Source: Raineyella sp044508675
GTDB lineage: Bacteria > Actinomycetota > Actinomycetes > Propionibacteriales > Propionibacteriaceae
Assembly (NCBI GenBank): GCA_044508675.1
Contig: JBIQHF010000005.1
Span: 62,001-126,000 of the forward strand
DNA: 64,000 nt
Direction: 5' to 3'
A model generated the notes under the pieces. The model was given only the letters and a program-made list of their open reading frames with translations, made no database searches and had not been told where the DNA came from. Position 1 is the stretch's first letter. The number at the start of each line of letters is the position of its first letter. Positions 23,652 to 38,025 of the stretch are shown here, one piece after another. The translations under genes were made by a program, and so were the position numbers.

Positions 23652-25880
23652 TCATGCGTCCGACCCCGGCTCGTGGCGCTCGAGCCGGATGAGCACCGAC
23701 TTCGAGGTCGGGGTGTTCGACCCCAGGGCCGTCGAGTCCAGCGGCACCAGGACGTTCGTCTCCGGGAAGTATGCCGCGGCACAGTCCCGGGCCGTGGGGT
23801 AGGCCACGGCCCGGAAGCGTTCGGCTCGCCGCTCCCCGTCGTGCCAGACACTGACCAGGTCGACCAGGTCACCGTCGGCGAAGCCCCGCTCGGCCAGGTC
23901 CTCTGGATGCACGAAGACCACCCGGCGCCCCCGGCGGATGCCGCGGTAGCGGTCGTCGAGGCCGTACACGGTGGTGTTGTACTGGTCGTGGGACCGTACG
24001 GTCTGCAGGATCAGGTGGCCGGGCGGGCAGTCGATCACCGGCGCGGTGTTGACGGTGAAGTGGGCCCGCCGGTCCGGGGTGGTCCACTGTCGCTCCCGGG
24101 GCCCGTTCGGCAGCGCGAAGCCACCGGGGTGGGTGATCCGCCGGTTGTAGTCCCCGAAGCCGGGCACCACCGCCTCGATCCGGTCGCGGATCAACCCATA
24201 GTCCGAGCGCAGGGTGTGCCAGGGGATGTCGTCGGCCACCCGGGAGCCGATCTCGGCGACGATCGCCACCTCGGACGGCAGCCCGTGGTGGGTGTGCCGG
24301 TGCCCCCGCGAGGCGTGGACCAGGCCCATCGAGTCCTCCACGGTGACGACCTGCTCGCCGCTCTCCTGCAGGTCGACGTCCGTACGGCCCAGGGTCGGCA
24401 GGATCAGCGAGCGCCGGCCCGGCACGGCGTGCGAACCGTTCAGCTTGGTCGAGACGTGCACCGTGAGGTCGACTGTACGCATCCCCGCCTCGGTCGCCGC
24501 GGTGTCGGGGGTGGCCCGGACGAAGTTGCCGCCCATCCCCATGAAGAACCGCACCCGTCCGGCCCGCATCGCCTCGATCGCCGCCACCACGTCGTGGCCG
24601 TCCTCCCGCGGGGGAGCGAAGCCGAACTCGGCGCCCAGCGCCTCCAGGAACGCCGCCGGGGGCCGCTCGTTGATCCCCACCGTGCGGTCGCCCTGGACGT
24701 TGGAGTGGCCGCGGACCGGGCAGACGCCGGCGCCCGGACGGCCGATGTTGCCGCGCAGCAGCAGGAAGTTGACGATCTCGCGGATCGTGGGCACCGAGGC
24801 GTGGTGCTGGGTCAGGCCCATCGCCCAGCAGACGACCACGGAGCGGGCCTGCTGCACCTCGTCGGCGACGTCCTCGATCGCCTCGCGGTCCAGTCCGGTG
24901 GCCCGGAGCACCTCGTCCTGGTCGAGGTCCTGCAGTGATCGCCGCAGGTCGGCGAAGCCGGTGGTGTGCTCGGCGATGAAGTCGGGGTCGATCGCCTCCC
25001 GCTCCAGGAGCAGCGCGTTCAGTGCGCGGAACAACCACAGGTCCCCGCCCAGCCGGATCGGCAGGTGCCGGTCGGCCAGTTCGGTGCCGGCCAGGACGCT
25101 GCGCCCCTGCGGGTTGCGGAAGGCGATCAGCCCGGCCTCGGGCAGCGGGTTGATCGCGATGATCCGGGCCCCGTTCGCCTTCGCGCGCTCCAGGGAGGAC
25201 AGCATCCGCGGGTGGTTGGTGCCCGGGTTCTGCCCCGCGATGATGACCAGGTCGGTGGTCTCGAGGTCCTCCAGGGTGACGGTCCCCTTGCCGATCCCGA
25301 TCGTCTCCTGCAGCGCGACACCGGAGGACTCGTGGCACAGGTTCGAGCAGTCCGGAAGGTTGTTGGTGCCGAGTCGGCGGGCGAGCAGCTGGTAGAGGAA
25401 CGCCGCCTCGTTGGACGTACGTCCCGAGGTGTAGAAGACCGCCTCGTCCGGGTCGATCCCCGCCAGGTGCTCGGCGACCAGGTCGAAGGCCTCGTGCCAG
25501 CCGATCGGCCGGTAGTGGTCGTCCTCGGCGTCCTTGTAGACCGGGGCGACCAGACGGCCCTGCCTGCCGAGCCAGTGGTCCGTACGCCGGTGCAGGTCGG
25601 TGACGTCGTGCTCGGCGAAGAACCCAGGGGTGACCGTCTCCGGGGTCGTCTCCTCGGCGACGGCCTTGACCCCGTTCTCGCAGAACTCGACGACGCTGCG
25701 ATCCGCAGGGTGGGGGTCGGGCCAGGCGCAGCCGGAGCAGTCGAACCCCTTGACCTGGTTGACCAGTGGGAGCGACCGGAGCCCGTCCGCCCGGGCGGCG
25801 AACCCCAGGGCCACGGCCACGCCGGTGAGCCCGGCGGCGGCCTCGTGCGGCCGGGACACCCGCAACCGTTCGTCAGTCAT
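23652..25880 (-). CDS. FdhF/YdeP-type molybdopterin oxidoreductase
   Basis: A 742-residue molybdopterin-guanine-dinucleotide enzyme of the formate-dehydrogenase-alpha-like (YdeP) branch. It begins without a signal peptide; FDCSGCAWPDP near residue 47 and FCENG near residue 68 give a reduced cysteine set for the iron-sulfur cluster. CSNLCHESSGVALQETIGIGKG near residue 185 and WAMGLTQHH near residue 345 mark the cofactor domains; the C-terminal beta-barrel ends near the stop. No diaphorase or electron-transfer subunits are adjacent, only fdhD. Formate oxidation is plausible but unproved; YdeP proteins have been tied to acid stress. Confidence 0.85.
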   Translation of the reverse strand: MTDERLRVSRPHEAAAGLTGVAVALGFAARADGLRSLPLVNQVKGFDCSGCAWPDPHPADRSVVEFCENGVKAVAEETTPETVTPGFFAEHDVTDLHRRTDHWLGRQGRLVAPVYKDAEDDHYRPIGWHEAFDLVAEHLAGIDPDEAVFYTSGRTSNEAAFLYQLLARRLGTNNLPDCSNLCHESSGVALQETIGIGKGTVTLEDLETTDLVIIAGQNPGTNHPRMLSSLERAKANGARIIAINPLPEAGLIAFRNPQGRSVLAGTELADRHLPIRLGGDLWLFRALNALLLEREAIDPDFIAEHTTGFADLRRSLQDLDQDEVLRATGLDREAIEDVADEVQQARSVVVCWAMGLTQHHASVPTIREIVNFLLLRGNIGRPGAGVCPVRGHSNVQGDRTVGINERPPAAFLEALGAEFGFAPPREDGHDVVAAIEAMRAGRVRFFMGMGGNFVRATPDTAATEAGMRTVDLTVHVSTKLNGSHAVPGRRSLILPTLGRTDVDLQESGEQVVTVEDSMGLVHASRGHRHTHHGLPSEVAIVAEIGSRVADDIPWHTLRSDYGLIRDRIEAVVPGFGDYNRRITHPGGFALPNGPRERQWTTPDRRAHFTVNTAPVIDCPPGHLILQTVRSHDQYNTTVYGLDDRYRGIRRGRRVVFVHPEDLAERGFADGDLVDLVSVWHDGERRAERFRAVAYPTARDCAAAYFPETNVLVPLDSTALGSNTPTSKSVLIRLERHEPGSDA

Positions 25881-25929
25881 GGCCGGAGTCTAGGGACTAC
25901 CGGGTGCCGGCGGTAGCCCGCCGGCGAGG

Positions 25930-26757
25930 TCAGCGGGAGTGGTAGAGCAGCCCGGTGATCGCGTCGACGGCCCGGGTCGGCAGGTACTTGGCCGCGGCGA
26001 TGATCGCGGCGGCCCGCCGGCCCACCGGGTAGCGGGGGCGCGGATTGTCGTCCTGGGCGGCCTCCACGATCACCTCGGACACCCGCGAGGCCGGGACGGC
26101 GACGAGGCTGGAGTTCATCGCGCCCAGGGCCCGGCGGGTCGCCTTGGCCTGCTTGGCGTACGGGGTTCCCTTGGAGGCGTTGGCCAGGGACTTCGCCGCG
26201 ATGGCGTTCCACTCGGTGCGCACCGGCCCCGGCTCGACCAGCACCACGTCGATGCCGAACGGCCTGAGCTCCAGGCGCAGGCAGTCGGAGAGGCCCTCGA
26301 CGGCGTGCTTGGAGGCGTGGTACCAGCCGCCGTACGGCTCGGCGACGTAGCCGGCGATCGAGGAGACGTTGATGATCCGGCCCCTGCCGGCGGTGCGCAT
26401 GTGCGGCAGCACCAGCTGCGTCATCCGGGCCAGGCCGAAGACATTCACCTCGAACTGGGCTCGGGCATCCTCCATCGGCACCGTCTCCAGTGCCCCGAAG
26501 GCGCCGAATCCGGCGTTGTTGACCAGCAGGTCGATCCGGCCCTGCTCGGTGTTGACCCGGTCGACCAGGTCGCGCATCGAGGCATCGGAGGTCAGGTCGA
26601 CCTCGCCGACGTGCACCCCGTCCTCGGCGAGCCCGGCCATCCGGTCCGTCCGTCGGGCGGCGGCATAGACCTGGTAGCCCTTGTCGCGCAGGGTGCGGGC
26701 GGTGAGCATGCCGATGCCGGAGGAGCCTCCGGTGACGATGGCGACGGGGGCTGCCAT
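25930..26757 (-). CDS. Short-chain dehydrogenase/reductase
   Basis: Classical SDR of 275 residues. The cofactor loop is TGGSSGIG at residues 9-16, NNAG is at about 83, the catalytic serine lies in NVSSIAGY near 132 and YHASKHA near 146 supplies Tyr-x3-Lys. The C-terminal extension of about 80 residues, including PVGRRAAAIIAAAKYLPTRAVDAI, resembles SDRs acting on retinol- or steroid-like lipids, but the substrate is unknown. It is a single gene upstream of the molybdoenzyme promoter region in opposite context to nothing obvious. Confidence 0.85.
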   Translation of the reverse strand: MAAPVAIVTGGSSGIGMLTARTLRDKGYQVYAAARRTDRMAGLAEDGVHVGEVDLTSDASMRDLVDRVNTEQGRIDLLVNNAGFGAFGALETVPMEDARAQFEVNVFGLARMTQLVLPHMRTAGRGRIINVSSIAGYVAEPYGGWYHASKHAVEGLSDCLRLELRPFGIDVVLVEPGPVRTEWNAIAAKSLANASKGTPYAKQAKATRRALGAMNSSLVAVPASRVSEVIVEAAQDDNPRPRYPVGRRAAAIIAAAKYLPTRAVDAITGLLYHSR

Positions 26758-26854
26758 GGTGTGTCCTTGCTGTGGAGGGAAAAGATCAGCACCACCCTAC
26801 GAGGCCGATGGTCCCGGCCCCGTACGCCGTCCGGATCGGCAGGCCCGACCCCGG

Positions 26855-27376
26855 CTACGCCGACGGCAGTGCCGGCAGGCAGATCTCCGACTCCTGGACC
26901 TCGATCGTCGCGGCGGCGTCCTCCTGCATCCCGGCGAACTGGTCGCCGACGATCACCAGCACCCGGTGGTCGGACAGCTTCTCCGGCTCATCGCGCAGTT
27001 CGGCATCGGGGAACTGGGCGGCGACCAGCTTGACCTCGGGGGCATCGACGGCGGCGCCGATGACGACCACGGAATCGGTCACCACCTCGTTGGCGTTGCC
27101 GACGGAGGTGACGATGAACTGCTGGTTCTCGAGGGCGGTGGCGACCTGACCGGCCAGCCCGCGAGTGGAGCCGGAGTTCTCCACCTCGACCGTCACCTGG
27201 CTGGAGTGCAGCGTCCCGTCCTCGATCGGCTGCATGATGCACGGGTCGGGCAGGGCGGCCGGCGGCGGTTTGAGGATCTCACGCCATGCCCAGATGGATC
27301 CGACCACCACCAGGCCGACCAGCACGAGCAGCACCAGCGGCGTCCTGATCACCCGCCATACCTTCTGGGCACTCAT
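26855..27376 (-). CDS. Membrane-anchored LytR_C-domain protein
   Basis: A 173-residue protein with one N-terminal membrane helix (about residues 13-33, TPLVLLVLVGLVVVGSIWAW) and an extracytoplasmic LytR/CpsA/Psr C-terminal-type domain: QVTVEVENSGSTRGLAGQVATAL followed by FIVTSVGNANEVVTDSVVVIG. Stand-alone LytR_C proteins are common in Actinobacteria and are thought to take part in cell-wall assembly; they lack the catalytic LCP domain. It lies 62 bp downstream of the 97-residue gene at 27438, an arrangement I have seen repeatedly in this phylum. Confidence 0.75.
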   Translation of the reverse strand: MSAQKVWRVIRTPLVLLVLVGLVVVGSIWAWREILKPPPAALPDPCIMQPIEDGTLHSSQVTVEVENSGSTRGLAGQVATALENQQFIVTSVGNANEVVTDSVVVIGAAVDAPEVKLVAAQFPDAELRDEPEKLSDHRVLVIVGDQFAGMQEDAAATIEVQESEICLPALPSA

Positions 27377-27437
27377 GGCGGCTCCTCCAGGGGACGACGG
27401 AATCGGCAGGAAGCAGAGTCTAACGGTCGGTGGGTCT

Positions 27438-27731
27438 CTACTTGATCTCCAACACCCGCGCGTGCATCGTCTGGCGTTGCTGCAGGGCTGCCCGCAATGC
27501 GCGGTGCAGTCCGTCCTCGAGGTAGAGCTCGCCGTTCCAGGACACCACGTGGGCGAACAGGTCGCCGTAGAACGTGGAGTCCTCCTCCAGGAGTGCTTCG
27601 AGGTCCAGGGTCCGCTTGGTCGTCACCAACTGGTCAAGGCGCACCTGGTGCGGCGGAATGGCTGCCCACTGCTTCTGGACGTACCCGTGGTCCGGGTAGG
27701 GCCGTCCGTCGCCCACACGCTTGAAAATCAC
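27438..27731 (-). CDS. Small conserved actinobacterial protein (VapB-type annotation)
   Basis: A 97-residue soluble protein beginning MIFKRVGDGRPYPDHGYVQKQW, with LYLEDGLHRALRAALQQRQTMHARVL near the end. Homologues are often labelled as VapB-family antitoxins, yet no toxin gene is adjacent, and the DG-x-HRA segment is reminiscent of ParB-like fold proteins. Function should be regarded as unknown. It precedes the LytR_C gene on the same strand and is probably co-transcribed with it. Confidence 0.65.
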   Translation of the reverse strand: MIFKRVGDGRPYPDHGYVQKQWAAIPPHQVRLDQLVTTKRTLDLEALLEEDSTFYGDLFAHVVSWNGELYLEDGLHRALRAALQQRQTMHARVLEIK

Positions 27732-27816
27732 ACCCCTACGGTACGTGCACCTCCGGACCGATGTGGCATCGGCCCCGTGGTGGACCCGACACGTTAGGAA
27801 GATGTGACCACTCGAC

Positions 27817-28557
27817 TCAGCCCACGAGTTGCTCGGGGCCGATATCGGTGCCGGCCAGGTTGATCCGTACGGCCTCGGGGCTGACCTCGACCGACTGGTA
27901 CTGCATGGCGCCCAGCTGGGGCAGGGGGTACCCGGCCTCGACCTGGCCCATGACCGGGTCGAGCAACTGCTGGGGGACCGCAGCGCCGCCCACGCTCGCC
28001 GTGGCCTGGTCGAGGCTCAGCACCCCGGTGGCCGGGTCGACCTGCGGGGTGCCCTCGACGCTCACCGACAGGTCCTGCCCGAACATGCTGAACGTCCGCG
28101 ACACCCCCATCCGATCGTCGGCCACGTACGCCAGGTCGACGCCGCTCAGCTCCCGGACGGCGTCCCAGGAGACATCGGCCGCCCCGGTGACCTCGGCCGC
28201 CATGAGGTCCTCCCGGGTGCGTACGCCGGTCAGGTCGCGGCCCTCCAGGTTGACATTGCGCAGCGTGACCTTCTTGCCGTCGAGCTTGATGGTGACCTCG
28301 TCGGCGGTCAGTCGACCGGTATCCAGTCGGTCATTGCGCATCTGCCACAGGAACCCCCAGCGGGGGAGCGTGACCTGCACTCCGGAGCCGGCCCAGTACT
28401 GGGTGACCTTCTGTTCGACTGTGGTCTCGACCCGTTTGCGGGCGACGGTGTCGGCGACGAAGGCCACGGTGGCAAGGACTGCCACCACCAGGGCGAGGGC
28501 GACCAGGGCGACGACCAGTTGGACGAGCGGATTCCGGCGACGGCGGGCGTTGGACAC
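27817..28557 (-). CDS. LmeA-like/DUF2993 envelope lipid-binding protein
   Basis: A 246-residue protein with a basic N-terminus and one membrane helix (about residues 10-33), then a DUF2993 domain: VEQKVTQYWAGSGVQVTLPRWGF, DEVTIKLDGKKVTLRNVNLEGRDL and VSVEGTPQVDPATGVLSL. The mycobacterial relative LmeA binds phospholipid and supports lipomannan elongation. The GTG at 28557 has GAGAGG at good spacing and is preferred to the far-upstream ATG in the same frame. It is divergent from the 37-codon gene at 28752. Confidence 0.75.
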   Translation of the reverse strand: MSNARRRRNPLVQLVVALVALALVVAVLATVAFVADTVARKRVETTVEQKVTQYWAGSGVQVTLPRWGFLWQMRNDRLDTGRLTADEVTIKLDGKKVTLRNVNLEGRDLTGVRTREDLMAAEVTGAADVSWDAVRELSGVDLAYVADDRMGVSRTFSMFGQDLSVSVEGTPQVDPATGVLSLDQATASVGGAAVPQQLLDPVMGQVEAGYPLPQLGAMQYQSVEVSPEAVRINLAGTDIGPEQLVG

Positions 28558-28751
28558 GATGACCTCTCGATGGACGGGCGGTTCGGGGTTGACAGTACGA
28601 CCCGCTGGTGTCTCGGCCCAAGCGTTCCGGAGCACGGATCGCCACCCTTGTGTTAGTTGCATCGAAGACATAATGTGGGTGATGTCAGGGAGGAACGGAG
28701 AACCCGGGAGCCCCCGACACCAGAAGAAGACAACGAACGAAGGAGATCACC

Positions 28752-28865
28752 ATGATGGATCGTCAGTCGAACGAGAAGAAGAACCTGGCCCAGATCTGGC
28801 GCGACGGCTTCCGCCAGACCGCTGAGGACCAGGCGAAGGCGCAGGAGTACGGCATCGAGTTCTGA
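28752..28865 (+). CDS. 37-residue charged small protein
   Basis: A complete mini-gene: a strong AAGGAG seven bases before ATG 28752, 37 codons and its own terminator with six Ts. The product is hydrophilic and helical: it begins MMDRQSNEKKNLAQIW and ends AEDQAKAQEYGIEF. There is no signal peptide, membrane helix or cysteine. Family unknown to me. A possible promoter with CATAAT at 28669-28674 lies upstream, leaving a leader of roughly 70 bases. Its position directly before the giant carboxylase gene may be coincidence. Confidence 0.7.
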   Translation: MMDRQSNEKKNLAQIWRDGFRQTAEDQAKAQEYGIEF

Positions 28866-28914
28866 TCCGCTCCTGAGAGTCCACGGCCAGAGTCGTCCGC
28901 GGACCGCCCTCCCC

Positions 28915-28945
28915 GGCTGGTGCCCCATGGGCCCCGGCCTTTTTT
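28915..28945 (+). terminator. Terminator of the 37-codon gene
   Basis: A GC-rich imperfect hairpin followed by six consecutive Ts (28940-28945), the best T-tail in the window. Confidence 0.8.
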
Positions 28946-29132
28946 GTGTCCTCGGCCGATCGTCGGGGGAGGACCGGCCGGTGTGGGAATCCGCTAAAGG
29001 ATCCACGGTCGATTTGGGAAACCTTGAAAACTTCGGCCATTCGATGCCGTGCGGTTGGCGGCACGTAACGTCGGGGTGGAAGTCTCTGTCGGAGACCGCG
29101 GCGGGCCGCCCGCCGCACCCGAGGAGGTATTC

Positions 29133-34637
<5,505 letters not shown>

Positions 34638-34664
34638 GCGCTACTCCGGCAGGCGGGGGAACCG

Positions 34665-34703
34665 CCCGCTCCTCCTCCCTTTCGTAGGGGGTGGGAGCGG
34701 GCG
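34665..34703 (+). terminator. Hairpin after the carboxylase gene
   Basis: GCCCGCTCC and its complement GGAGCGGGC flank a short internal section just before the next gene. No T-tail is present, so termination strength is uncertain. Confidence 0.5.
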
Positions 34704-34715
34704 CATGCTAAGGGC

Positions 34716-35114
34716 ATGAGCGACCGAGAGGACTTCCTGACCTGGGTCAGGACCACGCTGTACCAGGCGGAGCGAGCTCTGCACGACGGTGACGCGTCGC
34801 CACGGCGGACGATCTGGTCGCGGAACGAGCCGGTCGGCATCTTCGGGGCCTGGCGCGACGCCTGGGGACCCGACGAGGTGGAGCAGGTGTTCCGGTTCCT
34901 GGAGAAGACCCTCTCCGAGTGCACGTCCTACGAGTTCGAGCTGGCGGCGTACGACGTGGTGGGGGACATGGCCTACACCGCCGGCCTCGAGCACATCTCC
35001 GCATCGGTCGACGGCCAACCACGCAGCTTCATCCTGCGGGCGACCCAGGTCTACCGCCGGGAGGACGGGGAGTGGCGGGTGGCCCATCGACACGCCACCA
35101 CGGTGACCGACTGA
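34716..35114 (+). CDS. SnoaL/NTF2-like domain protein
   Basis: A 132-residue single-domain protein of the NTF2-like superfamily. It opens with a helix (LYQAERALHDGDASPRRTIW) and continues with the strands VGDMAYTAGLEHISASVDG and FILRATQVYRREDGEWRVAHRHAT, the characteristic end of SnoaL_3/DUF4440 members. Such folds serve as isomerases, polyketide cyclases or simply ligand-binding modules; no catalytic set is evident here. The gene is monocistronic between the carboxylase and the AEC transporter. Confidence 0.75.
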   Translation: MSDREDFLTWVRTTLYQAERALHDGDASPRRTIWSRNEPVGIFGAWRDAWGPDEVEQVFRFLEKTLSECTSYEFELAAYDVVGDMAYTAGLEHISASVDGQPRSFILRATQVYRREDGEWRVAHRHATTVTD

Positions 35115-35236
35115 GCCGCTCTCGTCGGCGACACCGCAGCCGGGAAGGACGACGGGCCCGACGTTCTGGAAGGGGGAGCGGATGGGCTTAGCCTACGAGG
35201 GCCGGCGACCGTTCCGTCGCGGCAGAAAGGTCCGCC

Positions 35237-36190
35237 GTGCTCCAAATCCTGTCCGCGACCGTCCCGATCTTCCTCATCGTCGCCATCGGCTACGTGCTGA
35301 CCCGACGCGGCATGTTCAAGCGTGCCGACATGACGGTGCTGTCGAAGTACGTCGTCAAGGTGGCCCTGCCCCTGCTGGTCTTCGTGAACGTGTCCGGGCG
35401 CAGGGTCGACGAGATCCTCAACCCCACGTACCTGCTCACCTACGCCGGTGCCGCCATGGTGATGTTCGCCCTGGCCTTCGGGTACGCGAGGATCTTCGGG
35501 CGGAGCGCGCACCGGGCCACCTTCATGGCGATGGGGATGGCCGGCACCAACAACGGGTTCATCGGCTTCCCGGTCTTCCTCATCCTGTTCGCCGAGATCG
35601 CCGGCGCCGCGATCGGCATGGACATGCTGGTCGACAACTTCCTGATCATCCCGCTCACCCTGTTCCTGGCCGAACAGGCGGCCGGCACGGGCAGCCTGCG
35701 GGTCCGGATCGTGTCGACCGCCCGCGGCGTGCTGCTGCACCCGATGGTGGTGGCGATCGTGGCGGCCATGGTGCTCAACACGGCCGGGATCACGGTCCCC
35801 GATGTCCTCGACCGTACGCTCACCCTGCTGGCTCAGACATCCTCCGGGGTGGCGCTGTTCACGGTCGGCGGCATGCTCGTCGGCCTGCGCCCGAAGGGGA
35901 TGGTCAGCGACATCGCGGTGACCGTGGTCGGCAAGCTGCTGGTCATGCCCGCGGTGGCGATCGGGCTGGTGGTCGGTCTGGTCACCCTCGGCCTGCCCGA
36001 CCTGTCGCCGCAGTTCCGTGCGGCCGCCGTGCTCACCTGTGCGCTGCCGACCTACTCCATCCTGCCCGCCCTGGCCGACCCGTACGGCGAGACCGACGTC
36101 GCCACCGCCTCGATGATGCTGTCGACGGTGCTGTCGTTCCTCACCCTGACGGGGTGGATGCTGGTGCTGAGTGCTGTCGGCTGGATGTAG
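35237..36190 (+). CDS. AEC (auxin efflux carrier) family transporter
   Basis: A 317-residue membrane protein with about ten helices in two similar halves. Family marks are FLIVAIGYVLTRRGMF at the N-terminus, VVKVALPLLVFVNVS near residue 45, MGMAGTNNGFIGFPV near residue 100 and LTCALPTYSILPALADPYG near residue 270. Bacterial AEC members move malate, malonate or other organic acids; specificity cannot be assigned. The GTG at 35237 has AGAAAGG upstream. Confidence 0.85.
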   Translation: MLQILSATVPIFLIVAIGYVLTRRGMFKRADMTVLSKYVVKVALPLLVFVNVSGRRVDEILNPTYLLTYAGAAMVMFALAFGYARIFGRSAHRATFMAMGMAGTNNGFIGFPVFLILFAEIAGAAIGMDMLVDNFLIIPLTLFLAEQAAGTGSLRVRIVSTARGVLLHPMVVAIVAAMVLNTAGITVPDVLDRTLTLLAQTSSGVALFTVGGMLVGLRPKGMVSDIAVTVVGKLLVMPAVAIGLVVGLVTLGLPDLSPQFRAAAVLTCALPTYSILPALADPYGETDVATASMMLSTVLSFLTLTGWMLVLSAVGWM

Positions 36191-36281
36191 TCGAGCCAAG
36201 TGGTGTGGCCCAGGTCTCGTCAAGCCGGGGTCGTCGCCCTACGCTGAAAGTGTTTGCCTGCCTCACGTCCTTGGAGGACCA

Positions 36282-37901
36282 GTGAACATTGGTCGGGCTC
36301 TTGTCACTATCGCCGCGAGTATGACGTTCGGGGCCGCACTGACTGCCTGCTCGGGCGGTCCAACCACGCCCACCGGCGGAGACATCCCCGCGACCGTCTG
36401 CACCAACCCCGAGGTGTCCACCGAACTGCCGGCGGCGGTCGACCGGCTCACCGACTCCACCACGACCGCGGAGGGTGGTGCGGTCGTCGAGACCTCGTTC
36501 CCGACCGCCCAGGGCCTACCGTTCGTCGACGTTCCCACGATCTCCAGCGAGGACGGGAAGCTGAGCACGACCTTCAACGCCTCCACCGCCTCCTACCCGG
36601 TCGCCGGCCGGGAGATCTCCGGGCTGACCTACCAGGGGCAATTCATGGGCCCCACCCTGCTGGTGGACCCCGGGGATGCGATCGAGATCACACTACAGAA
36701 CTCGCTGGATGACGCCACGAACTTCCACGCCCACGGGATGCACACCTCGCCGATCTCGACCTCGGACAACGTGCTGCGGGTGATGGAGGGCGGCACCGAC
36801 AACCAGGTCATCATCCAGATCCCGGATCAGGTCGCCCCGGGCACGTACTGGTACCACGCCCACCTGCACGGCCTGACCGAGCCACAGGTGATGGGTGGCC
36901 TGTCCGGCGCGATCGTCATCTCGGGCCTCAACGACCGACTCCCGGCCGAGCTCACCCAGGTCCCCGACCACCTACTCGCCCTCAAGGACGTGCAGCTGCA
37001 GGACAACGCCATTGTGAGCACCAACATTGACTCCAACGCGCCGACCACACGGCTGGTGAACGCCCAGGTCAACCCGGTCATCACCGCCCAGCCCGGCTGC
37101 ACCCAGCTGCTGCGCCTGGGCAACTTCAGTGCGGACATCTGGTACAACCTGCAGCTCGACGGGGCGCAGTTCTACGTCCTCGCCGAGGACGCCAACGTGG
37201 TGACCCGCGTCGAGGCCAGCGACACCCTCCTGCTCCCGCCCGCCAAGCGGTTCGACGTGCTGGTCCGCTGGGACGAGGCCGGCAGCCACCAGCTGAAGAC
37301 CCTGGCGTACGGCACCGGTCCGGCGGGCGACAGCTACCCCGAACGGGTGCTCGCAACGTTCAACGTGGTCGGGGAGGCGGCACAACCACCGATCCCGATG
37401 CCGACGACGATGGGGGAGCTGCCCTCGGACCAGGCGCCGGTCATGGACGATGACACGATCGCGGTCGACCGCATCATGGTGTTCAGCGAGGACTCGGACT
37501 CGGGGCAGTTCTTCATCAACGGTGAGGCGTTCAGCGACGGCTCCCCCCTGGTCACCGCGAAGCTCGGCACGACCGAGGAATGGACGATCAAGAACGTCAC
37601 GCAGGAGGAGCATCCGTTCCACATCCACGTCAACGACTTCCAGATCATGTCGATCAACGGCGAGCCGTACAATGCGCTGTCGTTGCAGGACACCGTGCCG
37701 CTACCTGTCGACGGGGAGGTGGTGATCCGGATGCGCTTCCTCGACTTCGTCGGCAAGTACGTCTTCCACTGCCACATCCTTGCCCACGAGGACGCGGGCA
37801 TGATGGCCGTCATTGCGATCACCGAGGACGGCGAACCGCCGTCGGTGCAGCAGCAGGACGACTGGGGCCAGCCGCTGCTGGAGCACCACGGCACGCCGTG
37901 A
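36282..37901 (+). CDS. Multicopper oxidase lipoprotein (laccase/CueO-like)
   Basis: A 539-residue extracytoplasmic copper oxidase. The signal sequence ends in LTAC, a lipobox near residue 23. All four copper motifs are present: HAHGMHT (near 146), WYHAHLHG (near 190), HPFHIHV (near 446) and HCHILAHEDAGMM (near 497), giving the type 1 and trinuclear ligands; Met after the last motif fits a type 1 site. Candidate substrates are Cu(I), Mn(II), Fe(II) or phenolics. GTG 36282 has TTGGAGG upstream. No copper exporter is nearby. Confidence 0.9.
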   Translation: MNIGRALVTIAASMTFGAALTACSGGPTTPTGGDIPATVCTNPEVSTELPAAVDRLTDSTTTAEGGAVVETSFPTAQGLPFVDVPTISSEDGKLSTTFNASTASYPVAGREISGLTYQGQFMGPTLLVDPGDAIEITLQNSLDDATNFHAHGMHTSPISTSDNVLRVMEGGTDNQVIIQIPDQVAPGTYWYHAHLHGLTEPQVMGGLSGAIVISGLNDRLPAELTQVPDHLLALKDVQLQDNAIVSTNIDSNAPTTRLVNAQVNPVITAQPGCTQLLRLGNFSADIWYNLQLDGAQFYVLAEDANVVTRVEASDTLLLPPAKRFDVLVRWDEAGSHQLKTLAYGTGPAGDSYPERVLATFNVVGEAAQPPIPMPTTMGELPSDQAPVMDDDTIAVDRIMVFSEDSDSGQFFINGEAFSDGSPLVTAKLGTTEEWTIKNVTQEEHPFHIHVNDFQIMSINGEPYNALSLQDTVPLPVDGEVVIRMRFLDFVGKYVFHCHILAHEDAGMMAVIAITEDGEPPSVQQQDDWGQPLLEHHGTP

Positions 37902-38025
37902 CCGCTTCTGGGAGGGGCTCAGGGTGCTCCGGGGGACAACCCTCTGGGCACCGTCCGTGGTGCGCTGACATGGTGGGACACAGCCCGCCGAGGAGCGGGG
38001 ACAGCACTCGACAAGAAGGTCCATC

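Noticed and set aside
27438..27731. VapBC toxin-antitoxin module
   Set aside because: Only the small protein often labelled VapB is present; no PIN-domain toxin lies beside it.
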